Shown piece after piece: positions 39,561 through 48,412 of a stretch of DNA of 64,000 bases; position 1 is the first letter of the stretch, and every line of letters begins with the position of its first letter. The position numbers and the translations under genes are program-made. This DNA comes from Mesorhizobium amorphae CCNWGS0123 (GTDB lineage: Bacteria; Pseudomonadota; Alphaproteobacteria; Rhizobiales; Rhizobiaceae): contig NZ_CP015318.1 of the NCBI RefSeq assembly GCF_001686985.1, positions 6,074,001 through 6,138,000 of the forward strand. Reading direction: 5' to 3'. The notes under the pieces are model-generated. The model did no database searches and was not told where the DNA came from. It was given only the letters and a program-made list of their open reading frames with translations.

Positions 39561-42044
39561 ATGAGGCTGTCACCGGCAGATACCAGCCCCCGACTGCTCG
39601 GGCTGGTCTGGCCTTTCGTCCTCGTGATTCTTGTCCAGGCCCTGCTTGCCAGCGGCAGCCTCTACACCCTGTCGGCGGTTCGCGCCTATGTCGGCGGCGA
39701 GAGCCACTGGTCGAAGGGGCAGAAGCAGGCCATCTATTTTCTCAACCTCTATGCCGACACCGGCAGGCAGGAGTTCTTCGATGAATACCGCGGAGCCATA
39801 GCGGTTCCGCTCGCCGATCATTCGGCGCGGCTTGCCCTCGAGCAGACCGAACCCGACACCGACGCCGCCCGCGCCGGCTTCCTGCAGGGCAGAAATCATC
39901 CCGACGACGTGCCGGGGATGATCTGGCTGTTCCAGAACTTCCGCCAAGTGAGCTACCTCGACATCGCCATCCAGCACTGGACCGCGGCCGACGGCATGAT
40001 CCTCGCGCTCGACCGGCTCGGCACCGAGATCAACCAGAAGTTTGAGGAAGGTCCGCCAACGGCGGCGCAGATCGCTGCCTGGAAGGCGGAAATTCACGGC
40101 CTCAACCATCAGATCGGACCGCTGTCGAAGTCTTTTTCCGACAGCCTCGGCGAAGGATCCCGCTTCATCAAGATGGCGCTGACGCTGGCGAATCTTGCCA
40201 CCGCCGCCTTGCTCATCCTGCTTGCCGTGTGGCGTACCCGCAAACTCCTGGCGCAGCGCCAGGCTTTCCGGATCGCCCTCAACGCTGAACGCGAGCGCGC
40301 CCAGATCACGTTGGCCTCGATTGGCCAGGCCGTCATCAGCACCGGTGCGGACGGGCGGCTGGACTACATGAACGCAGTCGCGGAACGTCTACTGGAGCGG
40401 CCGTTCAGCCAAGCAAGAGGCCAACCGATCGCGTCGCTGTTCAGGCTGGTCGACAGGGACAGCGGCATCGAGGAGCACCGGCTGATGGAACGCCTGCTGG
40501 CAGGCGAGCCACTGCACTCCAATGAACGGCCGCAATTATTGCGACGCGCCGATGGCTCCGTCGTTCCTGTCGCGCTGACAGGCGCGCCGCTACTGGTTTC
40601 CGGCCAGATCGTCGGCGCCGTGCTGGCCTTCCACGACATGACGCGCGAACAGGATTATATCGAGCGGCTGTCATGGCAGGCATCGCATGACGGGCTGACC
40701 GGGCTCACCAACCGACGCACCTTCGAGAGCAGCCTGCAAAAGGCGATCGCGGACCTGCACCATTGGCCGCGCCAGCACGCATTGATGTACCTGGACCTCG
40801 ACCAGTTCAAGCTCGTCAACGACACCTGTGGTCATGCGGCGGGCGACCAGCTCTTGCGGCAGGTTTCCATGCTGCTCGGCAATGAGCTGCGGCCCGACGA
40901 CATACTGGCTCGGCTGGGCGGCGACGAGTTCGGCGTCCTGCTCTTCGATTGCGATCCGGATCTCGCGTCCGAGATCGCCGAACGGCTGCGCGCGACCGTT
41001 CAGGACCTGCATTTTGCTTGGAGCGGCAGGCCTTTCAACATCAGCGTCAGCATCGGCATGGTCGAGATCACCGATGCAGAAATCACGCTCAAGGATACCC
41101 TGCAGGCAGCCGATGTCGCCTGCTACATCGCCAAGGAGAAGGGCCGCAACCGCGTCCAGCTGCATAGCGACAGCGACACGGCCTTGCGCGAACGTTTCAG
41201 CGAAATGGCCTGGGTCCAGCGCCTGCATGCCGCGCTGGAAGAAGACCGCTTCAAGCTTCACGCCCAGGAGATCTGGCCGCTCAACGCCGCCGCGGCCGAG
41301 GCCGGCGCCCATATAGAAATACTGCTGCGGTTGACCGACGAGGATGGCCTCATCGTTTCGCCGGCCAGCTTCATTCCGGCAGCCGAGCGCTATGGCCTGA
41401 TGCCGTCGATCGACCGCTGGGTCGTGCGCAACACTTTCAGCGTTCTGGTCGCACGCCTTGCCAACCCGCAGGCCGCCCCCATCGCCACCTGCGCGATCAA
41501 CCTATCCGGCGCAAGTTTCGGCGACGACACCTTCCTCGGCTTCCTGCGCGAACAGTTCGACGTCCATGGCATTCCGCCCGGCATGATCTGCCTGGAGATC
41601 ACGGAAACCAGCGCGATTGCCGACCTCACCAACGCCATGCGTTTCATAGCCGACCTGCGCGAACTGGGCTGCCGCTTCGCCCTCGACGACTTTGGCTCCG
41701 GCATGTCGTCCTTCGCCTATCTGAAGCACCTGCCCGTCGATTATCTGAAAATCGACGGCAGCTTCGTCAAGGACATGCTGGAGGACCGGATCGATCGTGC
41801 CATGGTCGAGATGATCCATCATATCGGCAAGGTGATGGGCAAGCGAACCATCGCCGAGTTCGTCGAAAACGACGGCATCGTCGAGGCTTTGAAGACGATC
41901 GGCGTCGACTATGCGCAAGGCTATGCGATCGCCCGGCCGCAACCTTTCGACGCTTCGACGCCCCTGCTGAAACCTGGTGCAGGACCGGGCATCGACGATG
42001 ACCCTTGGAGCGACGTCGCGCGCAAGTTGCGCAAGCTCGGATAA
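39561..42044 (+). CDS. Membrane-bound diguanylate cyclase/phosphodiesterase (sensor-PAS-GGDEF-EAL)
   Basis: 827 aa from ATG 39561, with GGAAG just upstream. Order: membrane helix (about 14-36), a periplasmic helical sensor region (about 37-210), a second helix (about 216-236), a PAS domain (about 255-365), GGDEF with the intact motif at 453-457, then EAL. In the EAL domain the signature reads EIL (Glu586), with ETSAIADL and DDFGSGMSSF kept, so both c-di-GMP synthesis and breakdown look possible. The protein would tune motility, adhesion or polysaccharide output from a periplasmic signal. It stands alone in its transcription unit. Confidence 0.92.
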   Translation: MRLSPADTSPRLLGLVWPFVLVILVQALLASGSLYTLSAVRAYVGGESHWSKGQKQAIYFLNLYADTGRQEFFDEYRGAIAVPLADHSARLALEQTEPDTDAARAGFLQGRNHPDDVPGMIWLFQNFRQVSYLDIAIQHWTAADGMILALDRLGTEINQKFEEGPPTAAQIAAWKAEIHGLNHQIGPLSKSFSDSLGEGSRFIKMALTLANLATAALLILLAVWRTRKLLAQRQAFRIALNAERERAQITLASIGQAVISTGADGRLDYMNAVAERLLERPFSQARGQPIASLFRLVDRDSGIEEHRLMERLLAGEPLHSNERPQLLRRADGSVVPVALTGAPLLVSGQIVGAVLAFHDMTREQDYIERLSWQASHDGLTGLTNRRTFESSLQKAIADLHHWPRQHALMYLDLDQFKLVNDTCGHAAGDQLLRQVSMLLGNELRPDDILARLGGDEFGVLLFDCDPDLASEIAERLRATVQDLHFAWSGRPFNISVSIGMVEITDAEITLKDTLQAADVACYIAKEKGRNRVQLHSDSDTALRERFSEMAWVQRLHAALEEDRFKLHAQEIWPLNAAAAEAGAHIEILLRLTDEDGLIVSPASFIPAAERYGLMPSIDRWVVRNTFSVLVARLANPQAAPIATCAINLSGASFGDDTFLGFLREQFDVHGIPPGMICLEITETSAIADLTNAMRFIADLRELGCRFALDDFGSGMSSFAYLKHLPVDYLKIDGSFVKDMLEDRIDRAMVEMIHHIGKVMGKRTIAEFVENDGIVEALKTIGVDYAQGYAIARPQPFDASTPLLKPGAGPGIDDDPWSDVARKLRKLG

Positions 42045-42060
42045 CGGCGCCGCCGCGCCC

Positions 42061-42267
42061 TCACCAGGTGGGATCCCGGCCTTCGAGATCGTCGTCCGGC
42101 AAGACCTGCGGCTGGCGACGGAGACTGGTATAGGGGGCCACGTAAGCCATGTTGAGTGCATCGCCCATGGCGGCAAGCGATGCGCCGATTTCGAGCCTCG
42201 GAAAGCTTAGCCGTGGCAGGTTAAGGCGGCGGACGGTGGTCGGGGCGGCGGTGGAGATGTCGGTCAT
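42061..42267 (-). CDS. Small hypothetical protein, 68 aa
   Basis: The ATG at 42267 has AGGAGG 5 nt upstream, strong support for a real gene. The product has a basic, proline-containing start (TTVRRLNLPRLSFPRLEIG), a short helix (ASLAAMGDALNMAYVAPY) and an acidic tail (DDDLEGRDPTW). No signal peptide and no family that I know. It is divergent from the winged-helix/TPR regulator over a gap with a complex operator, and so is a likely target of that regulator. Confidence 0.6.
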   Translation of the reverse strand: MTDISTAAPTTVRRLNLPRLSFPRLEIGASLAAMGDALNMAYVAPYTSLRRQPQVLPDDDLEGRDPTW

Positions 42268-42307
42268 GGTGTCCTCCTGTGACGGCGAGAATGACACCGC
42301 TTCCCAC

Positions 42308-42351
42308 TCAGGTCCTTGGCTCGGACCTGAATAATCCTGAACAGTCCTGAA
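42308..42351. promoter_or_regulatory. Compound operator: palindrome plus three 10-bp direct repeats
   Basis: TCAGGTCC (42308) and GGACCTGA (ending 42330) form a perfect 8-bp palindrome with a 7-bp spacer. The hexamer CCTGAA then occurs at 42326, 42336 and 42346, exactly one helical turn apart. OmpR-type winged helices bind such tandem direct repeats, and the adjacent gene encodes one. Confidence 0.55.
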
Positions 42352-42408
42352 GTTCGCCTTCAAGACCCTCTTGGGTTATCCTAGCCCACGAGGGACGGGT
42401 TCTTGGCA

Positions 42409-43902
42409 ATGGACTTGGAGTTTGGGAACTATCGCCTGAAACGCGCCGAACGGCTGCTGCTCGGGCCCAACGGGCCGATGGTGCTTTCGGCGCGATCCTT
42501 CGACATCCTCGTGATGTTGCTAGAGAGGCCGGACGAGGTGATCGGCAAGACCGAACTCTTCGATGCGGTCTGGCCCAGCCTGGTGGTGGAGGAGAACACG
42601 CTGCAGGTCCACATTTCGGCGTTGCGAAAACTGCTGCCCGCCGAGATGATCGTAACCGTGCATGGTCGCGGCTATAAATATGCCGGCCCCAAGCCCTTCG
42701 TGGCTGCAACAGAAGCTCCGGCGCCGCCCAGACCCTCCATCGCCGTTCTTCCCTTCGACAACATGAGCGGCGACCCTGAGCAGGACTATTTCAGCGACGG
42801 GATTACCGAAGACATCATCGCCGAGCTCGGCAAGTTCAGGGAGTTCCTGGTCATTGCGCGGAACTCCTCCTTCCAGTTCCGCGGCAAGGCGAATGACGTG
42901 GCCGAGGTGGCGAACAAGCTTGGCGTCCAGTATGTCGTCGAAGGCAGCGTGCGGAAGATCGCCAACCGGGTCAGGGTGACCGTGCAGCTGATCGATGCGT
43001 CCTCAACAGCCCATATCTGGGGCGAGCACTACGACCGCGAACTTGATGACATTTTTGCCATCCAAGACGAAATCACCCAGATGATTGCGGCCCGCCTGGC
43101 CCGGCAGGCCAGAACCGCGATTGCATCGCGCGCCAGAGCCCGGCCGACCGACAACATGTCGGCCTATGAGTTTTACCTGCGGGCACTGCAGCTGGCAGCC
43201 ACCTATGACTATGACACGGTGCGCGAAGCTGAACCTTTTCTGCGCCAGGCCGTAAAGCTCGATCCGCGGTTTGCTGCTGCCCACGCCTTGCTCAGCTTTG
43301 TCGAGACCCTCAAGTTCTTCTGGATCTACTACAATCCCGACGTTTTGCACTCAGGACTGGAGATCGCAAGAACTGCACTGCAGCTTGACCCCGACGAGGC
43401 CTATGGGCATCTCGCCACCGGTTTCGCTCACTTGTACTTGCGCCAATTCAGGCAAGCTGAAATCAGCCTTGACCGGGCGGTTGCGCTCAATCCGAATGAT
43501 CCGTTCATTCTTAGTATCCGTGCGCTTCACCTGAACTACACGGACAGGCCGGATGAGGCGCTTGTTGAAATAAACGAAGCCCAGCGCCGCGACCCATACG
43601 CTGTGGGATGGTATGAAGACTTTCGCGGCATCATCCTGACCACGGCTGGACGATATCGCGAGGCAACGGCCTGCTACGCGAAAATGGCAACTGTACCACC
43701 GTGGTCGCTGGTTCGTCTGATCGTCTGCCATTCCGAACTCGGCGAAATTGAGCAAGCGCAAGACCTCCTGGCAAAGGTCAAGGCGCACTATCTCGGACTA
43801 CGACTTGACGAGATCGTTGATACGGAAGTGGACTTCTATGAGGATCCCGCCGTGTGCAGCCGTTATCGCGCGATCCTGCAGCGCATTGACCAGCAAGAAT
43901 AG
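42409..43902 (+). CDS. Winged-helix / TolB-like / TPR regulator (CadC-like, cytoplasmic)
   Basis: 497 aa from ATG 42409 (a TTG two codons earlier is also possible). Residues 1-95 are an OmpR/CadC-type winged helix (VEENTLQVHISALRKLL, VHGRGYKYAG). Residues 105-225 are the TolB N-terminal-like domain (SIAVLPFDNMSGD, then YVVEGSVRK). The rest is tetratricopeptide repeats with AxxLDPxxA patterns. Such proteins are frequent in rhizobia, sometimes with a cyclase domain; this one has no cyclase and no membrane helix. It probably controls the divergent small gene and itself. Confidence 0.85.
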   Translation: MDLEFGNYRLKRAERLLLGPNGPMVLSARSFDILVMLLERPDEVIGKTELFDAVWPSLVVEENTLQVHISALRKLLPAEMIVTVHGRGYKYAGPKPFVAATEAPAPPRPSIAVLPFDNMSGDPEQDYFSDGITEDIIAELGKFREFLVIARNSSFQFRGKANDVAEVANKLGVQYVVEGSVRKIANRVRVTVQLIDASSTAHIWGEHYDRELDDIFAIQDEITQMIAARLARQARTAIASRARARPTDNMSAYEFYLRALQLAATYDYDTVREAEPFLRQAVKLDPRFAAAHALLSFVETLKFFWIYYNPDVLHSGLEIARTALQLDPDEAYGHLATGFAHLYLRQFRQAEISLDRAVALNPNDPFILSIRALHLNYTDRPDEALVEINEAQRRDPYAVGWYEDFRGIILTTAGRYREATACYAKMATVPPWSLVRLIVCHSELGEIEQAQDLLAKVKAHYLGLRLDEIVDTEVDFYEDPAVCSRYRAILQRIDQQE

Positions 43903-43953
43903 GCTTCACCACGGCCGCGGCCCGGAATGACCGGCATGCCCGTGTCGGCCCGT

Positions 43954-44493
43954 CTAAGCCTGCCGCTCCAGGAGGATCGTGGCACCATCGTGATAGGTGG
44001 TCCTGAGCACTTCCTGGTAGCCGCACTTTGCCGCGACATTCAGCGAAGCGGTGTTTTCGGGATCGATGATGCAGACGGTTCTTGCGCCCTGGAACGTCTC
44101 GTCGCCCCAGGCGAGAACCCGTCTCACGACTTCACTGGCCAGGCCCCGGCCGTGCGCCTGCGGCGCCAGCGCCCAGCCGGCCTCCGGCACGCCCTCGATC
44201 GACGGCTTGATGTCGCGCTTGAGGTCGTGGAAGCCGGCCTCGCCGATGAAGCGGCCGGTGGCCTTGTCCTCGATCGCCCAGAAGCCGTAGCCCAGAAGCG
44301 ACCACAGGCCGGCATGGCGCAGGAAGCGCATCCAGCTTTCCTCGCGCGTGCGCGGCTTGCCGCCGATGAAACGGGTGACGCCGGGATCGGCCCACATGGC
44401 GACATAGGCGTCGAAATCATCCAGCCGGTGCGCCCTGAGAATGGTGCGCGCCGTTTCGATGACAGGTACGCCGGCTGGCTTTGGACTGACCAT
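43954..44493 (-). CDS. GNAT family N-acetyltransferase (RimJ/RimL type)
   Basis: 179 aa. The N-terminal ETARTILRAHRLDDFDAY and the acetyl-CoA-binding QAHGRGLASEVVRRVL (the Q/RxxGxG/A motif) define a GNAT of the Acetyltransf_3 group, which acetylates N-termini, antibiotics or small amines. The WSLLGYGFWAIEDKATGRFI stretch is typical. No partner gene suggests a substrate. Confidence 0.88.
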   Translation of the reverse strand: MVSPKPAGVPVIETARTILRAHRLDDFDAYVAMWADPGVTRFIGGKPRTREESWMRFLRHAGLWSLLGYGFWAIEDKATGRFIGEAGFHDLKRDIKPSIEGVPEAGWALAPQAHGRGLASEVVRRVLAWGDETFQGARTVCIIDPENTASLNVAAKCGYQEVLRTTYHDGATILLERQA

Positions 44494-44727
44494 GGAATTT
44501 GCCTCTGTTGAGTTGTCCCGCGCCTAGCAAATGGCTTGCGTGGGGCAAGGGCCACGACAGCATGGATCATCCTCCAGGACGACCGGACTGTCAGCAGATG
44601 GCGTCAATAGCGCCGACGGTCAGGTGCCCACCACCGGCGTATCTGGGAATTTCGCCCGGCGATGCTACTCTCCGCCCGGTGCCGATTCAGGCGCTCCTTG
44701 CCGCGCCGTCCGATCGAAGAGAGAAGC

Positions 44728-45183
44728 ATGGATACCACCGACCTTGTGCTGGCCATCGTCCATCATCTGCTGGTGTTTTCGCTGGCCGGCATTCTCGGCG
44801 CCGAATTTGTGCTGATCCGCGGCAACTTGCCTGCCGCGACGCTCAAGCGGCTTGCCGGCATCGATCGTCATTACGGCATCATTGCCACGCTGATCATCAT
44901 CGTCGGCATCGGCCGTGTCTTCTATGGCCTGAAGGGTTGGGAATTCTATGTCTACAACTGGATGTTCTGGGCCAAGATGGCGGCCTTCGCCATCGTCGGC
45001 CTGCTGTCGATCATTCCGACCATCCGCTTCATTTCCTGGAACAGGCAGGCCGCCGCCAGCCCCGGCTTCCAGGTGCCGGCGGCGGAACTTGCATCCGTGC
45101 GCGGCTATGTGCGCGCCGAAGCGTTCATCTTCCTGCTGATCCCGGTCTTCGCGGCAGCGATGGCACGCGGCTACGGCTATTAG
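44728..45183 (+). CDS. DUF2214 family membrane protein
   Basis: 151 aa from ATG 44728, with a purine-rich GAAGAGAGAAG before it. Four hydrophobic helices; the first carries IVHHLLVFSLAGILGAEF and the second GIIATLIIIVGIGRVFYG, both fitting DUF2214, an inner-membrane family of unknown role. Conserved histidines in helix 1 might bind a metal or heme, which is speculative. No operon partner. Confidence 0.75.
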   Translation: MDTTDLVLAIVHHLLVFSLAGILGAEFVLIRGNLPAATLKRLAGIDRHYGIIATLIIIVGIGRVFYGLKGWEFYVYNWMFWAKMAAFAIVGLLSIIPTIRFISWNRQAAASPGFQVPAAELASVRGYVRAEAFIFLLIPVFAAAMARGYGY

Positions 45184-45355
45184 ATTGCACATCCCCTTTC
45201 ACCCATTGGGTGCGGACAGTTGCGGATATCAGCAGTTTGCCGTTTCAGTTCGATTGCAATCTGCTAGCTTGCGCTAATTATTGCTCTATCCACAGCCGGT
45301 GTTGAGAGGAACTCCGCGCTGTGGTTGCAGATCAGAATTTCTGGGAGGAACCACT

Positions 45356-46333
45356 ATGAGAAAATTTGTCGCCGCTCTCGCAGCCGCCGCTGCTGCCACC
45401 CTTTATCCGTTCGCCGCAGGCGCCCAGACCTATCCCGAACGCACCATCACTGTCGTGGTGCCGTTTGCGGCCGGTGGCCCGACCGACACGGTGACGCGCC
45501 TCGTCGCGGAAGCCATGTCGAAGGATCTCGGCCAGCAGGTCATAGTCGAGAATGTCGGCGGTGCCGGCGGCACGCTGGGCGCCGGTCGCGTCGCGAAGGC
45601 GGAGCCGGACGGCTATACGCTGCTCCTGCATCATATCGGCATGGCGACCAGCGCGACGCTATACAGGAAGCTCGCATACGACACGCTGAACGCCTTCGAA
45701 TATGTCGGCCTCGTCACCGAGGTGCCGATGACCATTGTTGGCCGCAAGGACCTCGAGCCGACCGACTTGAAGGGGCTGGTCGAGTACGCCAAGGCCAACA
45801 AGGACAGCATCACCGTGGCCAATGCCGGCATAGGTGCGGCCTCGCATCTGTGTGGCATGCTGTTCATGAGCGGCATCAAGACGCCGCTGGTTACCGTGCC
45901 ATACAAGGGCACTGGCCCGGCGATGACCGACCTTCTCGGCGGCCAGGTCGACATCATGTGCGACCAGACGACCAATACCACGAAGCAGATCAAGGGCGGC
46001 ACGATCAAGGCCTACGCCGTGACCTCGCCGGAACGCCTCGACGTGCTGCCGGACGTCCCCACGACGACGGAAGGCGGCCTTCCCGAGGTGCAGGTCGGCA
46101 TCTGGCACGCCATCTATGCCCCCAAGGGCACGCCGGCCGAAATCACCGAACGGCTGTCGAAATCGCTGCAGGTCGCATTGAAGGACCAGAACGTCGCGGC
46201 CCGTTTCGCCGAACTCGGCACCAAGCCGTCACCAGAGGCCGACGCGACGCCGGCCGCGCTGAAGGCCAAGCTGGAAGGCGAGATCGGGCGCTGGAAGCCG
46301 ATCATCGAAGCCGCCGGCCAGTACGCCGACTGA
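45356..46333 (+). CDS. tctC: Tripartite tricarboxylate transporter substrate-binding protein TctC (system 2)
   Basis: 325 aa from ATG 45356, with GGGAGGAA 5 nt upstream. Sec signal peptide of about 24 residues (ending AAGAQT), then the Bug fold: TYPERTITVVVPFAAGGPTD, the IVENVGGAGGTLGAGRVA loop and the GTGPAMTDLLGGQVD segment. The signal type and ligand loops differ from system 1, so a different carboxylate is likely. A terminator-like hairpin follows before tctB. Confidence 0.93.
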   Translation: MRKFVAALAAAAAATLYPFAAGAQTYPERTITVVVPFAAGGPTDTVTRLVAEAMSKDLGQQVIVENVGGAGGTLGAGRVAKAEPDGYTLLLHHIGMATSATLYRKLAYDTLNAFEYVGLVTEVPMTIVGRKDLEPTDLKGLVEYAKANKDSITVANAGIGAASHLCGMLFMSGIKTPLVTVPYKGTGPAMTDLLGGQVDIMCDQTTNTTKQIKGGTIKAYAVTSPERLDVLPDVPTTTEGGLPEVQVGIWHAIYAPKGTPAEITERLSKSLQVALKDQNVAARFAELGTKPSPEADATPAALKAKLEGEIGRWKPIIEAAGQYAD

Positions 46334-46341
46334 GATTTTCG

Positions 46342-46368
46342 AACGGGGCGCCACCAGCGCCCCGTTTT
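46342..46368 (+). terminator. Terminator-like hairpin between tctC and tctB (system 2)
   Basis: AACGGGGCGC (46342-46351) pairs perfectly with GCGCCCCGTT (46357-46366), and TTTT ends the element. With a 5-nt loop and a short T-run it looks like a leaky intrinsic terminator that would keep tctC expression above tctBA. Confidence 0.65.
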
Positions 46369-46431
46369 CGCTTCAGCTCCGTTTTCGCATGCAGCGTCTC
46401 GCGCTCCAGACGCGGGCCTGGGAGGAACGTC

Positions 46432-46893
46432 ATGAAACCTTTCGCAATCGACAGGACCAATGGCCTATGCGCCGCGCTGTTCATCGCTTTCGGCGCATTT
46501 TTCGCCGCTCAGTCGCTCGGCCTCGAAATCGGCACCGCCTTCCGCATGGGGCCAGGCTATTTCCCATTGGCCCTAGCGGTGGTGCTGATCCTGCTTGGCA
46601 TCGTCATCCTCGTACAGGCGGTGCGCTTCGAGAGCGAGCCGATCGGCCACATTGCTTGGCGCGGCATGTTGTTCATCCTCCCCGCTCCGATCTTCTTCGG
46701 CCTGACGGTGCGCGGCCTCGGCTTCATCCCGTCGATCTTCCTGACGGCGCTGATCGCATCATTTGCCAGCGGCCGCATGAAGCCACTGACCGCGCTGGTA
46801 CTATCGGCCGGCCTGACGCTGTTTGCGTTCCTCGTCTTCAGTTACGCACTTGGCCTGCCGTTCCGGCGCTTCGGCCCGTGGCTGCCATCGTGA
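46432..46893 (+). CDS. tctB: Tripartite tricarboxylate transporter small subunit TctB (system 2)
   Basis: 153 aa from ATG 46432, with GGGAGGAA upstream. Four hydrophobic helices and the usual loop after the first one (GTAFRMGPGYFPLALA) identify TctB. It starts 98 bp after the tctC stop, behind the hairpin, and is 10 bp from tctA. Confidence 0.9.
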   Translation: MKPFAIDRTNGLCAALFIAFGAFFAAQSLGLEIGTAFRMGPGYFPLALAVVLILLGIVILVQAVRFESEPIGHIAWRGMLFILPAPIFFGLTVRGLGFIPSIFLTALIASFASGRMKPLTALVLSAGLTLFAFLVFSYALGLPFRRFGPWLPS

Positions 46894-46903
46894 GGAGATG
46901 ACC

Positions 46904-48412
46904 ATGGAACTCCTCGACAATCTGGCGCTCGGCTTTTCGACGGCCACATCGCTGACAAATCTTGGTTTCTGCCTGATCGGCGTCCTTCTCGGCACGCTGA
47001 TCGGCGTCCTGCCCGGCATCGGCGCCACCGCAACCATCGCCATGCTCTTGCCGATCACCTTCCAGATCGGTGACCCGGTCTCCTCCCTCATCATGCTCGC
47101 CGGCATCTATTACGGTGCGCAATATGGCGGCTCCACCACCGCCATTCTCATCAATATGCCCGGCGAATCCTCGTCGGCAGTCACCGCAATCGACGGCTAT
47201 CAGATGGCCAAAAATGGCCGCGCCGGGGCGGCACTCGCGATCGCGGCGATAGGCTCGTTCTTTGCCGGAACGGTGTCGACCTTCCTCGTCGCCGTCTTCG
47301 CCCCGCCGCTGACGGCAATCGCGCTGGAATTCGGCGCGGCCGAGTATTTTTCGCTGATGATCGTCGGCCTCGTCTCGTCCGTCGCGCTTGCCCACGGCTC
47401 GATCGTCAAGGCGCTGGCGATGGTCGTGCTCGGCCTGCTGCTCGGCATTGTCGGCACCGACATCTACACCGGCACGCCGCGCTTCACGCTCGGCATCACC
47501 GAATATGCGGACGGGCTGAATTTCGTCGCGGTGGCGGTCGGCGTCTTCGGCGTCGCCGAGATCCTGCGCAACCTCGAGAACGAGCATGAGCGCTCCGTGC
47601 TGATCCGCAAGGTCTCCGGCCTCATGCCGACCCGCGAGGATTTTCGGCGCATGGCGGCGCCCATTGTGCGCGGAACGATCATCGGTTCGGCGCTCGGCAT
47701 CCTGCCGGGAGGCGGCGCGATCCTTGCCGCCTTTGCCTCCTACACGGTCGAAAAGCGCGTATCGAAAAATCGGGGGGAATTCGGCAAGGGCGCCATCGAA
47801 GGCGTCGCAGGACCGGAATCGGCCAACAATGCCGGCGCCCAGACCTCCTTCATCCCGATGCTGACGCTCGGCATTCCGGCCAACCCGGTGATGGCGCTGA
47901 TGATCGGCGCGATGATCATCCAGGGCATCGTACCCGGCCCCAATGTCGCGACCGAACAGCCGGCGCTGTTTTGGGGCATCATCGCCTCGATGTGGATCGG
48001 CAATCTGATGCTGATCGTCCTGAATCTCCCGCTGATCGGGCTTTGGGTGAAGCTCCTCACGATCCCTTACTACGTGCTCTTCCCGATCATCATGGCGTTC
48101 TGCTCGATCGGCGTTTACAGCGTCAGCACCAACGTCTTCGACCTCTACGCCGTCGCCTTCTTCGGCGTCCTCGGCTACGTCCTGACCAAGCTGCGCTGCG
48201 AACCCGCGCCATTGCTGCTCGGCTTCGTGCTTGGCCCGCTGCTAGAGGAAAACCTGCGCCGCGCCATGATTCTCTCGCGCGGCGACCCGAGCACCTTCGT
48301 GACGAGACCGATCAGTGCCGGCCTGCTTTTCATTGCGCTCGCCGTGCTCGTCATCGTCTTCCTGCCCGCAGTCAAGAAGAAGCGCGAAGAGGTGTTTGTG
48401 GAGGAGAATTAG
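46904..48412 (+). CDS. tctA: Tripartite tricarboxylate transporter permease TctA (system 2)
   Basis: 502 aa. The ATG at 46904 is chosen because GAGGAG lies 6 nt before it, while the ATG at 46898 directly abuts that site. TctA signatures are present: GVLPGIGATATIAMLLPIT, YGGSTTAILINMPGESS and ILPGGGAILAAFASYTVEK. About twelve membrane helices. There is no enzyme or regulator next to this set, unlike system 1. Its stop overlaps the stop of the convergent nth gene by 4 bp. Confidence 0.93.
   Translation: MELLDNLALGFSTATSLTNLGFCLIGVLLGTLIGVLPGIGATATIAMLLPITFQIGDPVSSLIMLAGIYYGAQYGGSTTAILINMPGESSSAVTAIDGYQMAKNGRAGAALAIAAIGSFFAGTVSTFLVAVFAPPLTAIALEFGAAEYFSLMIVGLVSSVALAHGSIVKALAMVVLGLLLGIVGTDIYTGTPRFTLGITEYADGLNFVAVAVGVFGVAEILRNLENEHERSVLIRKVSGLMPTREDFRRMAAPIVRGTIIGSALGILPGGGAILAAFASYTVEKRVSKNRGEFGKGAIEGVAGPESANNAGAQTSFIPMLTLGIPANPVMALMIGAMIIQGIVPGPNVATEQPALFWGIIASMWIGNLMLIVLNLPLIGLWVKLLTIPYYVLFPIIMAFCSIGVYSVSTNVFDLYAVAFFGVLGYVLTKLRCEPAPLLLGFVLGPLLEENLRRAMILSRGDPSTFVTRPISAGLLFIALAVLVIVFLPAVKKKREEVFVEEN

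Noticed and set aside
39437..39784. Open frame of 115 codons overlapping the start of the GGDEF-EAL gene
   Set aside because: No motif, no signal peptide, and it runs in another frame through the membrane anchor of a well-supported gene.
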